Assembly (NCBI RefSeq): GCF_003285015.1 | Contig: NZ_QMFB01000018.1 | Coordinates: 110,406 to 174,405 of the forward strand | Direction: 5' to 3' | DNA length: 64,000 bases | Origin: Paenibacillus contaminans | GTDB taxonomy: Bacteria > Bacillota > Bacilli > Paenibacillales > NBRC-103111 | Shown: positions 45,562-54,427 of the stretch, piece by piece | How positions within the stretch are numbered: the first letter of the stretch is position 1 | Layout of the letters: each line of letters begins with the position of its first letter | The notes under the pieces: generated by a model | Seen by the model: only the letters and a program-made list of their open reading frames with translations | The model's database searches: none | Told to the model about the DNA's origin: nothing | Position numbers and translations under genes: made by a program

Positions 45562-46080
45562 CTATTTGATAACCTTTTCGTATAAGCTCGCACTGAAATA
45601 CGTTCTGTCGATCCTTCCGACAAAGTCAAAACCCGATCCACGATAATATTCGTTTAATTTCTCATTGTCTGCCATGCAATCAAGTCTCAATTTGCTTTTT
45701 CCATTATCTGCAATGTATTTCTCCGCCCAAGACAGCAGCAATCGTCCCAAGTTATGGCTCTTATAACTTCTTGCAACGACCAGTCTATGTAGATAGCCGC
45801 AATCTTCGCTGTTCAGCTCCCGCCAAATAAACGCATCGCTCCATTGTAAGGAGAAGGTCGCGACTATTTCTTTATTTAATCTAGCGACGAATAGTTCCGT
45901 CTTGGCAGCGTGCTCTTTGACCGATTCGATAGTGAACGAATTTGGCTTCCACTGACTAATCCCCTTTGATTCCAGCCAATTAGCCGCTTCTAACCAAAGC
46001 TTTAATACCGTTTCCAAATCATCGGTTCCAGCTCTGGCGATTTCAACCTCGCTCAAACGAGGATCAACACTGACTTCCAT
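45562..46080 (-). CDS. GNAT-family N-acetyltransferase
   Basis: 172 residues. GYLHRLVVARSYKSHNLGRLLL at about 105-127 is the acetyl-CoA loop (motif A with a weak RxxGxG: SHNLGR), followed by LRLDCMADNEKLNEYYRGSGF, the typical final strand and helix. AGGAGAGGG precedes the ATG. Substrate unknown; this subfamily is often placed near antibiotic-modifying acetyltransferases, but that is not evidence of function. Confidence 0.85.
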   Translation of the reverse strand: MEVSVDPRLSEVEIARAGTDDLETVLKLWLEAANWLESKGISQWKPNSFTIESVKEHAAKTELFVARLNKEIVATFSLQWSDAFIWRELNSEDCGYLHRLVVARSYKSHNLGRLLLSWAEKYIADNGKSKLRLDCMADNEKLNEYYRGSGFDFVGRIDRTYFSASLYEKVIK

Positions 46081-46105
46081 CCTGTTACCCTCTCCTGTTC
46101 TGTAG

Positions 46106-46567
46106 TTAGTCGCAGCTGAGCCATTTATTGCCTATCCCGAGCGAGCGACCTCTTCGATTTCCGTTACCGGAAAACTCCCCTTCATCCAAAAGTGTCCCCG
46201 AATGATCAACCACACCGACTTGGTATTCATCTTCATACACAATCTTGCCGGGAGCTTCATAACGGACGGATTTTATAATTTCCACCTCATATTTTTGCGC
46301 TATCTCAAAATAGGGCGCCAGCCTTTCAATCATATGTCTTGCCTCATCATATACTTTAAACCAGGTCACCGCTCTGATCGCGTTCCGATCGTCATAAAAC
46401 GGCGGATTCGGCAAGTTCTCCTCGAACCAGTTTGCGGTTTTATCATAAAGATCGCTATCCGCTTTAGATAACTTACCGTCACGCTGCAAGTGAGATATTA
46501 CGGCAAAAATGCCATACGGCTGCTTCGTATAAGGACTGGAGTAGTTTCCGTGATATCTTATAAACAA
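46106..46567 (-). CDS. uncharacterised small protein
   Basis: No known domain is recognised. About 154 residues, cytoplasmic-looking, with motifs FIRYHGNYSSPYTKQPYGIF, WFEENLPNPPFY, RAVTWFKVYDEARHM and IVYEDEYQVGVV. The GTG at 46576 sits directly against GTGAGG, so the TTG at 46567, 8 bp after that site, is the more likely start. AT-rich compared with its neighbours. Confidence 0.65.
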   Translation of the reverse strand: MFIRYHGNYSSPYTKQPYGIFAVISHLQRDGKLSKADSDLYDKTANWFEENLPNPPFYDDRNAIRAVTWFKVYDEARHMIERLAPYFEIAQKYEVEIIKSVRYEAPGKIVYEDEYQVGVVDHSGTLLDEGEFSGNGNRRGRSLGIGNKWLSCD

Positions 46568-46710
46568 ATACCGCACCTCACTTTATTGATGTGATGTATT
46601 ACCTTATTAAAGTAATATATCGCAAGTGCCTGAGTATATGCAAACTAAGATTTCACTACACATCCTTTCGCAACAAACCTTACACTTTTATCTTTTTGTT
46701 TCAAAGTTTT

Positions 46711-46923
46711 TTAAGTAAAATAATATTTCTCTGTTACATCCAATCCCGTCTCTTCCTTTACTTCCCTAATAAGCGCTTTAATCAAGGATTCAAACGGCTC
46801 AATTCTCCCGCCCGGAAGCTCAATCTTTTGCGGCTCATCGGGTTTGTTGCGTGTCTGAACTACAATTTCAATTGTTCTATTCAGAGATCGCTCTATAGTC
46901 GCACGGGAATTAACGAAAAACAT
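46711..46923 (-). pseudogene. truncated Nudix hydrolase
   Basis: The Nudix box is complete: GGRIEPFESLIKALIREVKEETGL matches G-x5-E-x7-REuxEE-x-G (key residues GG, E, REVKEETG). The frame stops 10 residues later (TEKYYFT), whereas Nudix enzymes continue for 60 or more residues to finish the fold. Start chosen at 46923 (AAAGG 10 bp upstream). Probably a remnant or, less likely, a very short non-catalytic form. Confidence 0.65.
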
Positions 46924-47092
46924 CTGCTCACAACCTTTCTTCATTCATACTTTTACCTGTTAATTTAACTGTTTAAGTTGGATCGTTGTTACCTCTTCCG
47001 TTTACGGATGGCATAAGACAATCAATAATGAACGCTGCGAGCCGCAAGAGAGCGATTGATCGTTTCCGTCGCCCCGTAGTTACGCAATACGC

Positions 47093-47719
47093 TCAATTAC
47101 CTCCAAATAACGGTAGGTCAGGAAAATGTTCATGCCATACCTTTTTCATCCTGCCTAACGTTTCATCTTTGGACTTTTTACCGATCCCGAACCGCTCATG
47201 ACTTGCATCCGCCCAATACTTGAAGTTCACAAAAATAGGTTTCCATTGTTCTCTTATGCGACGGGAAAATTCCGCAGGGTCGTTATCGGAAATCTCCTGC
47301 CAGACTTTAAATTGATCAGTAATATTCTTATCTTCAAATGCAATCAATTCCGGTGTTAAACCGGTATAATTGCCGCCATAAAATACATCAACCAACCGAA
47401 TTTTGCCTTGAATGTTTTCATTCATCTCTTGCAATTGTTCTGCAGGAATCCACAATTCTTTATGGTTGCGGGCACCTACAATTTGTTCTTCATATCTATC
47501 AATGAACGGACTTCTCACGTCAAACTCGGTTACAAACCCTGCATAGCCGGAAAATTTATCTTTCGTATTCCATTCCGAAGCGATTTGGTCGGCATAAGCT
47601 TTGTTCAAAACAGGATAGAAAATAGGCTGTTCCGGCAATCGTGGAGGAAAAGCCTTAAGTTCCAGATCCAATAGTAACTTCATTTCATAAAGCCCCACAG
47701 GCCGATATAGTCTTTTCAT
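47093..47719 (-). CDS. uncharacterised protein (conserved-looking, soluble)
   Basis: 208 residues behind a good AAAAGGAG site. Sequence features: MKRLYRPVGLYEMKLLLDLE, FPPRLPEQPIFYPVLN, YAGFVTEFDV, ELWIPAEQLQEMNENI, LVDVFYGGNYTG. I recall similar unnamed proteins in bacilli but no function. No membrane segment or signal peptide. A lone gene in the AT-rich strip. Confidence 0.75.
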   Translation of the reverse strand: MKRLYRPVGLYEMKLLLDLELKAFPPRLPEQPIFYPVLNKAYADQIASEWNTKDKFSGYAGFVTEFDVRSPFIDRYEEQIVGARNHKELWIPAEQLQEMNENIQGKIRLVDVFYGGNYTGLTPELIAFEDKNITDQFKVWQEISDNDPAEFSRRIREQWKPIFVNFKYWADASHERFGIGKKSKDETLGRMKKVWHEHFPDLPLFGGN

Positions 47720-47776
47720 CCTTCTTGTCTCCTTTTCTTACTCTCATCAATCAGCCACGAATCTCTATATTGCAAG

Positions 47777-47811
47777 GAGACTGCCTGTTGCGCGGCAGCC
47801 TCGTGTTTTTC
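47777..47811 (+). terminator. terminator-like hairpin on the plus strand with no plus-strand gene upstream
   Basis: GAGACTGCC and GGCAGCCTC pair around TGTTGCGC and are followed by GTGTTTTTC. Both flanking genes run on the minus strand and no T-run follows in that direction, so the orientation is unexpected. Confidence 0.5.
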
Positions 47812-47823
47812 TATATCGGTCTA

Positions 47824-48366
47824 TTACTCTTGCTCACTTTTCCTTATCAGCCATCTCGCCGCATCCAAAAGATCCTTTGCAATATAATCCGGCGGTGCTT
47901 GATCGTACCACTTGTGACGGTAGGCTTCCAACGACTTTTTGCCCCAGCCGGTCTCTACAAGAATTCTTTTGGCACCGACAGCGGCTGCCGCCAGCATATC
48001 CGTCGAGCCTACATCCCCGATTACAACACAGCGGGTGAGATCCAATCCGTGTTCTTCCGCGGCTTTCAGAAGCATACCGGGCCGAGGTTTATGGCACTCG
48101 CAGCCATCCTCCGGCTCATGGGGACATATGTATGAAGCGTCGAAGCCATAGGAAGCAAATTGTCGGCTAAACTCTTCTTCAGTTGCAAGACCTTTGGCGA
48201 TATTGTGTTGATTGGTGAGGGCAAATCGTTTTATACCGTGTTCTTTCAGCAAGTTCAGCGCTTCTAATGATGAAGGATACAGCTCAAAGTCTCGAGGATG
48301 AATAAAATGACCGGTCCCGCCTATCGTTCCATCACGATCTACAAAAACCGCCTGAAGCATCTGCAA
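47824..48366 (-). CDS. HAD-IIIA phosphatase, GmhB/HisB-like
   Basis: 180 residues. Motif I is VDRDGT (nucleophile Asp10, acid/base Asp12), motif II Thr in ALTNQ, motif III KPRPGM, motif IV IGDVGSTDM. The insert PHEPEDGCECHKP carries the Cys/His pattern that binds zinc in GmhB-type histidinol- and heptose-phosphatases. The start is TTG 48366 or ATG 48360, both behind GGAGGGGGG. Likely a small sugar-phosphate phosphatase. Confidence 0.87.
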   Translation of the reverse strand: MQMLQAVFVDRDGTIGGTGHFIHPRDFELYPSSLEALNLLKEHGIKRFALTNQHNIAKGLATEEEFSRQFASYGFDASYICPHEPEDGCECHKPRPGMLLKAAEEHGLDLTRCVVIGDVGSTDMLAAAAVGAKRILVETGWGKKSLEAYRHKWYDQAPPDYIAKDLLDAARWLIRKSEQE

Positions 48367-48473
48367 AATAATCCCCCCTCCACCTTTAGGCTATTTCATC
48401 CATTTTATAGAATTCGGTAAAAGGCTGAGTTATCCTGCCTACAGAAAAAGGAGGCCGCCGTTCGTCTGCGCGT

Positions 48474-48724
48474 AGTCCGATTTTGCCCATTTGGAGTTGC
48501 GTACAGGCACCTGCTCCCATTTGTAGTCCGAAAATGCCCACTTATCGCGGCTATTTGACTTGACGTACCGGTAAATCCGCTCTCCAAGCAGGCAAATTCG
48601 GATTGCAGCATAAGAGGAACCTCAACTCCTTGCTCCATACAGGCAAATTCGGACTGCAGTACATAGGGAACTGCGATTCCTTGCTCCAAACAGGCAAATT
48701 CGGATTGCTGAGTAAGCGTACCGT
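48474..48724. repeat. 51-bp repeats, two in one orientation and three in the other
   Basis: CAGGCAAATTCGGA(T/C)TG recurs at 48589, 48640 and 48691, exactly 51 bp apart, each within a longer similar unit. TAGTCCGATTTTGCCC (48474) and TAGTCCGAAAATGCCC (48525), also 51 bp apart, are the same motif read in the other direction (compare AATCCGAATTTGCCTG). On the minus strand the three copies translate as 17-residue peptides beginning QSEFAC, but the frame runs through a terminator and I do not accept it as a gene. Confidence 0.85.
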
Positions 48725-48763
48725 TCGAGCAAAGCAAGGAACCCCTAACAGTTCTTTGCCAAT

Positions 48764-48794
48764 AAAAAAAAGACCGCCGATCCTGCCGGCAGCC
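48764..48794 (-). terminator. rho-independent terminator after selO
   Basis: Minus strand GGCTGCCG and CGGCGGTC arms (with G-T pairs) around GCAGGAT are followed by eight T. About 20-50 bp past the selO stop. Confidence 0.8.
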
Positions 48795-48811
48795 TTTCTC
48801 TCGTTCCATAT

Positions 48812-50287
48812 TCACGTACCGCAATAAGTTCGGTACTGACAATCCGACGGCTCAGGCGGTGCGGAGTAATCCGCTTGTTTCTCCGTGTGCGCGTAGGGGT
48901 TCGCAAGCGCATCGAGCAGCCGCTCCATCACGCTGTAGTCTCCATCGTCAACCGCCGCTTCCAGTGCTTCCTCCACCCGGTGATTGCGGGGAATAACCGC
49001 CGGGTTGCTGTTCCGCATCAGCCGGCGAGAATCGTCCTTCGTCTCCTGCTGTCTGCCGAGTCTTGCCTGCCATCGCTCCTGCCACCGGGCAAAATCCCCG
49101 CTGCCGAACATGGCCGTTTCCTCCGGTTTATCGAAAGTTAATGCGCGAAACGTATTGGTGTAGTCCGCACGATGCTTCTGCATCATCCCGAGGAGGTCTT
49201 CGACTAGCGCTTCATCCTCCGGCTCTTCGTTCAGAATGCCCAGCTTCGCCCTCATTCCCGTGAGCCAGTTCCGATAATTCAGCCCGACGAAGGCCGAAAT
49301 CTCTTGTTCGGCCAGTTTGACGGCCTCCTCCTCGTCGGTATGCAGCAGCGGCAATAACGCTTCGGCAAATCTCGCGAGATTCCACGCGGCAATACGCGGC
49401 TGATTGCTATAAGCATAGCGGCCGTAAGTGTCGATGGAGCTGAAAACCGTAGCCGGGTCATAGGCATCCATGAAGGCGCAAGGACCATAATCGATGGTTT
49501 CTCCGCTAAGGGCCATGTTGTCGGTATTCATCACTCCGTGAATAAAACCGACGAGCTGCCACTTGGCTATAAGCGCGGCCTGACAATTGATCACTCCCCG
49601 AAGCAAGGAAAGGTAGCGGTTCCCCTCAGCATCGACTTCAGGATAGTGTCTTTGCAAGGTATAATCGGCCAATGCCCGAAGTTCCTCGACACTCCCCCAC
49701 TGTGCAGCGAATTGAAACGTCCCGACACGCAAATGACTGGAGGCAACGCGGGTCAAAACGGCGCCAGGCAGCTCGGTTTCGCGAAATACCGGTTCGCCGG
49801 TCGTCACTACCGCAAGGCTGCGGGTTGTAGGAATACCAAGCCCATGCATCGCTTCACTGATGATGTACTCGCGCAGCATCGGCCCAAGCGCCGCTCGTCC
49901 GTCGCCCCGGCGGGAGTACGGCGTTCTTCCCGGACCTTTAAGCTGAATGTCGACCCGCTCCCCTTGGGGCGTGATCTGTTCCCCCAGCAGTATAGCCCGG
50001 CCATCCCCCAGCATCGTAAAATGCCCGAATTGATGTCCTGCATATGCTTGAGCCAAAGGTAAAGCGCCTTCGGGAATCCGGTTTCCGGCAAATGCCGCTA
50101 TTCCATCGCTGCTTTGCAGCGCATGAACGTTCAGCCCTAGCGATGCCGCTAACGAATTATTCACAATGACAAGCTTTGGCGATCGTACGAGGGTCGGGTT
50201 AACTCTGCTGAAAAAGGTTTCCGGCAGTCGGGCATAACTGTTGTCGAAATTCCACCCTGCTTCGGTTTCCGCTTTGTTATCTATCAT
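48812..50287 (-). CDS. selO: SelO/YdiU-family protein adenylyltransferase
   Basis: 491 residues with the pseudokinase-like UPF0061 signatures: AYAGHQFGHFTMLGDGRAIL, QLKGPGRTPYSRRGDGRAAL, REYIISEAMHGLGIPTTRSL, and NTDNMALSGETIDYGPCAFM. Family knowledge: SelO transfers AMP to Ser/Thr/Tyr of proteins and works in redox protection; the C-terminal selenocysteine of some homologues is represented here only by Cys in YRTYCGT. AAAAGGAG precedes the ATG. Confidence 0.95.
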   Translation of the reverse strand: MIDNKAETEAGWNFDNSYARLPETFFSRVNPTLVRSPKLVIVNNSLAASLGLNVHALQSSDGIAAFAGNRIPEGALPLAQAYAGHQFGHFTMLGDGRAILLGEQITPQGERVDIQLKGPGRTPYSRRGDGRAALGPMLREYIISEAMHGLGIPTTRSLAVVTTGEPVFRETELPGAVLTRVASSHLRVGTFQFAAQWGSVEELRALADYTLQRHYPEVDAEGNRYLSLLRGVINCQAALIAKWQLVGFIHGVMNTDNMALSGETIDYGPCAFMDAYDPATVFSSIDTYGRYAYSNQPRIAAWNLARFAEALLPLLHTDEEEAVKLAEQEISAFVGLNYRNWLTGMRAKLGILNEEPEDEALVEDLLGMMQKHRADYTNTFRALTFDKPEETAMFGSGDFARWQERWQARLGRQQETKDDSRRLMRNSNPAVIPRNHRVEEALEAAVDDGDYSVMERLLDALANPYAHTEKQADYSAPPEPSDCQYRTYCGT

Positions 50288-50321
50288 TCGTATCTCCTTT
50301 TCCTTTTGCTTCCTATTGATA

Positions 50322-50380
50322 GAAAAAAGCCCGTAGGCATCATAATATGTTGGTTATCACCCATACCGGCACGTGATGCC
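50322..50380 (-). terminator. long hairpin with T-run between DinB gene and selO
   Basis: GGCATCA and TGATGCC pair across about 31 bases and, after TACGGGC, six T follow on the minus strand. It could end the DinB transcript or be part of the selO leader. No riboswitch class is recognised. Confidence 0.4.
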
Positions 50381-50447
50381 CTGTTAGTTTTTACTTTTGC
50401 CCATTTATTATACCAGTTGTTTCCTAAGCTTTCCTGCCCCGATTTTA

Positions 50448-50912
50448 TCATGCAAACAACCCTCGTCCGATAACGTTCGCCGAAACAGGCTGAAGCCCAA
50501 GCTCTCTCGCCCATATAGACAGCTGCCCCATATGATGAATCTCGTGAGTTACCACATGCCGTAAAATTTCACCCTTCGTGTAACGCTCCTCCGTCCATTC
50601 CACGGTAACGATTTCGTGCTCGGAATCATTTACCCAAGCCTTAAGGAACGGTACCAATTCGGCCCTCCAATGATCCGAGAGCTCACGCACTTGCCCGAGG
50701 GTTTTGTAGTTTTCGTAGGGCACTTGGATATCCGGTTTGCCTTGAATCCCCCGAATCCAGCTGTATTCCACATCCAAAATATGAAATAACGTATACAAAA
50801 TACTGCCCGCCCCGCCAATCCGGCTGCGCGTCAGTTCTTCGCTTGAAATCTGCTTGCACCATTCAAACCATTCGTCCCTGACCGTCCAATTATAGTGAAA
50901 TAACTTAATCAA
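50448..50912 (-). CDS. DinB-family metal-dependent protein
   Basis: About 155 residues, four-helix DinB/YfiT-type fold: LYTLFHILDVEYSWIRGI supplies the first His and HVVTHEIHHMGQLSIW the second pair. The open frame reaches TTG 50939, but GAGGTG lies about 7 bp before TTG 50912, giving MIKLFHYNWTVRDEWFEW, the normal family start. Members are often thiol-S-transferases using bacillithiol or unknown enzymes. Role here unknown. Confidence 0.85.
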   Translation of the reverse strand: MIKLFHYNWTVRDEWFEWCKQISSEELTRSRIGGAGSILYTLFHILDVEYSWIRGIQGKPDIQVPYENYKTLGQVRELSDHWRAELVPFLKAWVNDSEHEIVTVEWTEERYTKGEILRHVVTHEIHHMGQLSIWARELGLQPVSANVIGRGLFA

Positions 50913-51068
50913 AACATACACCTCAGCTTCATTTACCAATCTCTACGTTACAAATCGGCTATAGGCTTGGAATATAAGCGGCTCGCCGCCGTTCGATAGC
51001 GATCATAAAGGAATGTTTTCGGATATGCAGCGCATTCCAGCCAACTTTGCCCGAACCGGTTCAGCTCC

Positions 51069-51998
51069 TCAGGAAAAACGCTTCAGCAAGCTAATCAGAT
51101 AGCTATCCAGCCGCTCGCCTATTATCTCATCCGTTAGTCCGGTCACGCCCAAGGCCGTCCATCCTCCGTAAACTTCCGGCGGCCAGTAGGCAAAGTCGAT
51201 TAGGGTAACCAGATCCCAATAAGGATCGTATGTAAAAGATGCCCCGGCATAGTGCCGATAAGCGGCCAAAAACTCGTCAGCGATCGCTGCATCGTACAAT
51301 TGCGCCAAGTTGACGCGGCAATGACCGACATCGATGCCTGCGGGGCCGATGCACCCGTTGACCCAATCGACAACGCCGCTTACCTCTCCGCCGCTCCACA
51401 AGATGTTTGCCGGATGATAGTCGCGGTGGATGAACCGTTTCGCAAAAGACGGGCGGTTCCCCGTAACGATGCCGGCTGCCGTTTGCCATTCGTCGGGAAA
51501 CCTCGACCAAGACGACGTATCCATAGTGGAGGCATCGCAGTACGGTTCGAACGTCCAAGGAAAATCCTCCGCCTCAACCGCATGAATACCCACAAGCGCT
51601 TTTGCCATCCCGTTCAGCCACCGCGACATATCCGGCGGCTCTAGTACGACCTCGCCCTTCAGCCCAGTCATGAGCATGGCAGGCGTACCGCACCGGCTTT
51701 CGGTTTCTTCGAACGCAATAAGCTTCGGCGTCTGCACACCTATGGCGCGGGAAGCCCGGCGCAAGCTTTCCGCTTCGCGCAAAGCCAGATCGGGCTGGCT
51801 CCGCAGCCAATCGGCATCGTCGAACCGGCGCAGCACGACGGCCTTTTCCTCTCCATTTAGTTCCAGCATGACTTCATGTACGGGAGAAGAAACCCCTCCT
51901 TTAAGCTGCCGAACCGAGAGAATCGTTGCTTCGGGTTGAACCGTATCGACAATCCATTGACGGACGCGATCCGGTAACGTTGTGCCGCTCGGAAGCAT
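51069..51998 (-). CDS. aminoglycoside phosphotransferase-family (APH) kinase
   Basis: Kinase-like fold with the catalytic loop FIHRDYHPANILW and metal-binding VVDWVNGCIGPAGIDVGHCR. The ORF opens at 52046, but AAAGGA lies 8-9 bp before the ATG at 51998, giving 309 aa. The N-terminal lobe has LKGGVSSPVHEV and VLRRF. Family members phosphorylate aminoglycosides, choline, homoserine or sugars; the lone position gives no hint, so resistance should not be assumed. Confidence 0.85.
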   Translation of the reverse strand: MLPSGTTLPDRVRQWIVDTVQPEATILSVRQLKGGVSSPVHEVMLELNGEEKAVVLRRFDDADWLRSQPDLALREAESLRRASRAIGVQTPKLIAFEETESRCGTPAMLMTGLKGEVVLEPPDMSRWLNGMAKALVGIHAVEAEDFPWTFEPYCDASTMDTSSWSRFPDEWQTAAGIVTGNRPSFAKRFIHRDYHPANILWSGGEVSGVVDWVNGCIGPAGIDVGHCRVNLAQLYDAAIADEFLAAYRHYAGASFTYDPYWDLVTLIDFAYWPPEVYGGWTALGVTGLTDEIIGERLDSYLISLLKRFS

Positions 51999-52230
51999 AA
52001 GCCTCATCCTTTCCATATGAATTCGAATTCGCAACATAATTAACATTATATAGCAATGGAAACGATGTCGTCTTCTTTGACCAAATCTAAGGATTCATAA
52101 GCAGGAGAAAAACGGGATGACGTGGAAGATATAGAAAACTATTACATTCATCAATCAGCATCCTTAGGACGATTTTTCACGTAAAGCTATTTGTCGGGTC
52201 GGCTACTATTCATTGAAAGGACAGGGATCT

Positions 52231-53097
52231 ATGCAAAAAGCAACCGCTAAGCAAGAAAATGCTTCATACGAAATAAGAATCGATCAGGTAGTACCCGCTA
52301 TTTTATACGACGGCGCGGATATCGATGTTTTATGGGACGGTCATGAGGAAGCGATTCGATGGTATGAGGACCATATGGGCTGGCAAGTGGAGCAAAAAGA
52401 AAACTGGAAGCCCGACCCGCGCGCTTTGCACGGTAAAATGACGCATATGGGAAACGGAGTTTGGCTGGAGTCGGTCATTACGGACGAGCGGTTGCCCTAT
52501 CATTATGCCGAACGGGGTACGGTTAATTCCTCCGTCAGATGGTGCTGGAAAACCCAAGATATCCAACATGCCCATTCCAAGCTGCGTCAGAACGGAATAC
52601 GCACATCTGAAATTAGTAACGGCCCTGACGGAGAGCTTTATTTCGACCTATGGTGCACATCCGAAGGGGCGAGATTAACCGTTCACGAGGATCGCACGCT
52701 GCTTGCGAGCGGTTTTCACGATTCATTGATCCGCATTGGCGTAAGAAATCTGGAAGCCGCGGTAGAGTGGTACCGGCGCTTCGTGGGAATGAGCACCCAG
52801 GTGGTGCACCTCGACAAAGGATATGCGCTTCTGCAATTAGGCGTAAATCATAAACCGGGAAAAACGCACACGTGGATTCTCGAACAGCTCTCCCCCGATT
52901 ATTTCCAGGGAAATGTAAATAGCCCGATCCGGCCTCGCTGCTATATTCAGAACAGAGACGCTTTCTTTGCTTATCACCGGTTCCTCCGCGAAAACGGCAT
53001 TCAGACCGGCGATTTCGGCGGCTTCGTTCAGAGAGGATATGTAAAGTTCCATTTCTACGATCCGGACGGCAATCGTTTTAATGTTGGTTGCTTCTGA
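52231..53097 (+). CDS. two-domain VOC (glyoxalase-like) protein
   Basis: 288 residues from the ATG at 52231 (AAAGGA 9 bp upstream; the TTG at 52213 is inside the site region). Two glyoxalase-type halves: AIRWYEDHMGWQVE to about residue 145 and IRIGVRNLEAAVEWYRRFVG to the end, closing with FHFYDPDGNRFNVGCF. Metal ligands cannot be fixed by eye. Only plus-strand gene in this stretch, ended by a strong terminator. Enzyme activity unknown. Confidence 0.82.
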   Translation: MQKATAKQENASYEIRIDQVVPAILYDGADIDVLWDGHEEAIRWYEDHMGWQVEQKENWKPDPRALHGKMTHMGNGVWLESVITDERLPYHYAERGTVNSSVRWCWKTQDIQHAHSKLRQNGIRTSEISNGPDGELYFDLWCTSEGARLTVHEDRTLLASGFHDSLIRIGVRNLEAAVEWYRRFVGMSTQVVHLDKGYALLQLGVNHKPGKTHTWILEQLSPDYFQGNVNSPIRPRCYIQNRDAFFAYHRFLRENGIQTGDFGGFVQRGYVKFHFYDPDGNRFNVGCF

Positions 53098-53133
53098 GTT
53101 ACATGATGAGCTGCTGCCGATAAAAACCTAACA

Positions 53134-53164
53134 AGGCTTCCGCATTCGGAAGCCTCGTTTTTGT
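53134..53164 (+). terminator. rho-independent terminator after the VOC gene
   Basis: Perfect arms AGGCTTCCG and CGGAAGCCT around CATT, followed by CGTTTTTGTT. 37 bp past the stop. Confidence 0.92.
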
Positions 53165-53267
53165 TAACGGGCGAAGGGGGGATAGAAACACTTTTTGATC
53201 ATGATTTTGCAGACAAAAGTTTAGTCGAATTGAAATTAAGCTGAGTAAGTACTCTGTTGGCTGGTAA

Positions 53268-54350
53268 TCACTGCATCGGCATCCATGCCGCTTTCCATAT
53301 CCCGTCCTTGTTCTTGACGAGCTGAAAGCCTTTCTCTTCTTCTTGATTGCCGTTTCCTTTGGAAATGCGAATGAGCGCCCGGTCCCCGTCTATCTCTTCC
53401 GCAAGCCCATAGCTTAGTTTAAGCTCCGCCCACATTTGCTTGGAGCGGTTCAGCGCTTCCTGGTCGCGCGAAATATCGTTGATATACGTTTTATAGGAGG
53501 GTACCTCGTGACCGGGATCCTTGATGTAGAGCGCATATTGCGTGTCGTAATCTCCCGCTTCCGAAGCCTTCACGTAGAACTTGAAAACGTCGAGCGGCGA
53601 GAGCCCGCGAAGCAGCTCGTCATCTTTTTTCTCCGCAAACCGGTCGTACCGTTCCTCCATTTCTTTCGAAGAAAACGACCATTGCTCCGTAGAGACCGGC
53701 TGAAGCATCCCGCAGCCCTCGCACTCCGTCCGGACGAACCGGTCGTTTTGCCATGTAAACAGCGTCTCCGCCATTTGCCCTTTGTCCATGTCATAGTAAC
53801 GATTCTTGAACGAAGTGTTGCCCGCTTTTTCGTAGAGGATGGAATAATTGGTGTCGGCCGTAAATAAAGCACGATGTATGACTGCAATACCCTCGGGCTT
53901 AAGCGAGAACAGATTATACGTAAAACCGTTGGAAGAAAAATATTGGCCGATCGAAAAATCCGGATAACCGTCGTTATTGTAGTCGGCGAAGGCGATGTTG
54001 AAGGCGCGATTCTTAGCGAAAATGAGCGAATCTTCCCCGAATGTCGAATTCAAGTCCAACGTATGAAGCAGCGTTCCATCCTCAGCAGCCAGCTCCAGCT
54101 GGAATTTCCCCTCCCAGTAGACGCCAGTATACGGTCCGGGCTCCTTCTCTTCCTTCAATCCTCCCGACATCATGCGGACAGTAAGCTTTTCCTTACTGCC
54201 ATTGCGGTCGTAATCGATGTCCGATTTGGCGAGAACCGTCGTCGTGTCCACCGGTATATCCGCCGCCGGCGCGGCTTCCTGATTATTTTGGCAAGCTGAG
54301 GACAGCAGAAGCAGGACTACTAAACTTGTTACAATCGGAGCTCTGCGCAT
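53268..54350 (-). CDS. lipoprotein with FG-GAP/VCBS-like calcium-loop motif, uncharacterised
   Basis: 360 residues with a lipoprotein signal ending SSAC (Cys20). DYDRNGSKEKL and FADYNNDGYPDFSIG are D-x-N-x-D-G loops of the FG-GAP/VCBS type. The C-terminal third (DVFKFYVKASEAGDYDTQYALY, ELKLSYGLAEEIDGDRALIR) resembles a small NTF2-like domain. AAGGGGGAA precedes the ATG. Anchored outside the membrane; function unknown. Confidence 0.78.
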   Translation of the reverse strand: MRRAPIVTSLVVLLLLSSACQNNQEAAPAADIPVDTTTVLAKSDIDYDRNGSKEKLTVRMMSGGLKEEKEPGPYTGVYWEGKFQLELAAEDGTLLHTLDLNSTFGEDSLIFAKNRAFNIAFADYNNDGYPDFSIGQYFSSNGFTYNLFSLKPEGIAVIHRALFTADTNYSILYEKAGNTSFKNRYYDMDKGQMAETLFTWQNDRFVRTECEGCGMLQPVSTEQWSFSSKEMEERYDRFAEKKDDELLRGLSPLDVFKFYVKASEAGDYDTQYALYIKDPGHEVPSYKTYINDISRDQEALNRSKQMWAELKLSYGLAEEIDGDRALIRISKGNGNQEEEKGFQLVKNKDGIWKAAWMPMQ

Positions 54351-54427
54351 TACGCTTCCCCCTTTATCTATTTGCTACTTTAATGGACTGATCGAATGAT
54401 GCAAATGTTTCATCAAACATAAAGTTA

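Noticed and set aside
45339..45641. Minus-strand frame of 100 codons
   Set aside because: It overlaps the GNAT gene in another frame and consists of the TGAGG repeats; it has no ribosome site.
48474..48724. Possible CRISPR array
   Set aside because: Units are imperfect, occur in both orientations and there are no unique spacers of constant length or nearby cas genes.
48405..48842. Minus-strand frame of 145 codons with QSEFAC peptide repeats
   Set aside because: It overlaps the end of selO, runs through the selO terminator and is made of the 51-bp DNA repeats; the same motif also occurs in the other orientation where it is not in frame.
51069..51998. Aminoglycoside resistance determinant
   Set aside because: Only generic APH-fold motifs are visible and chromosomal members often have other substrates.
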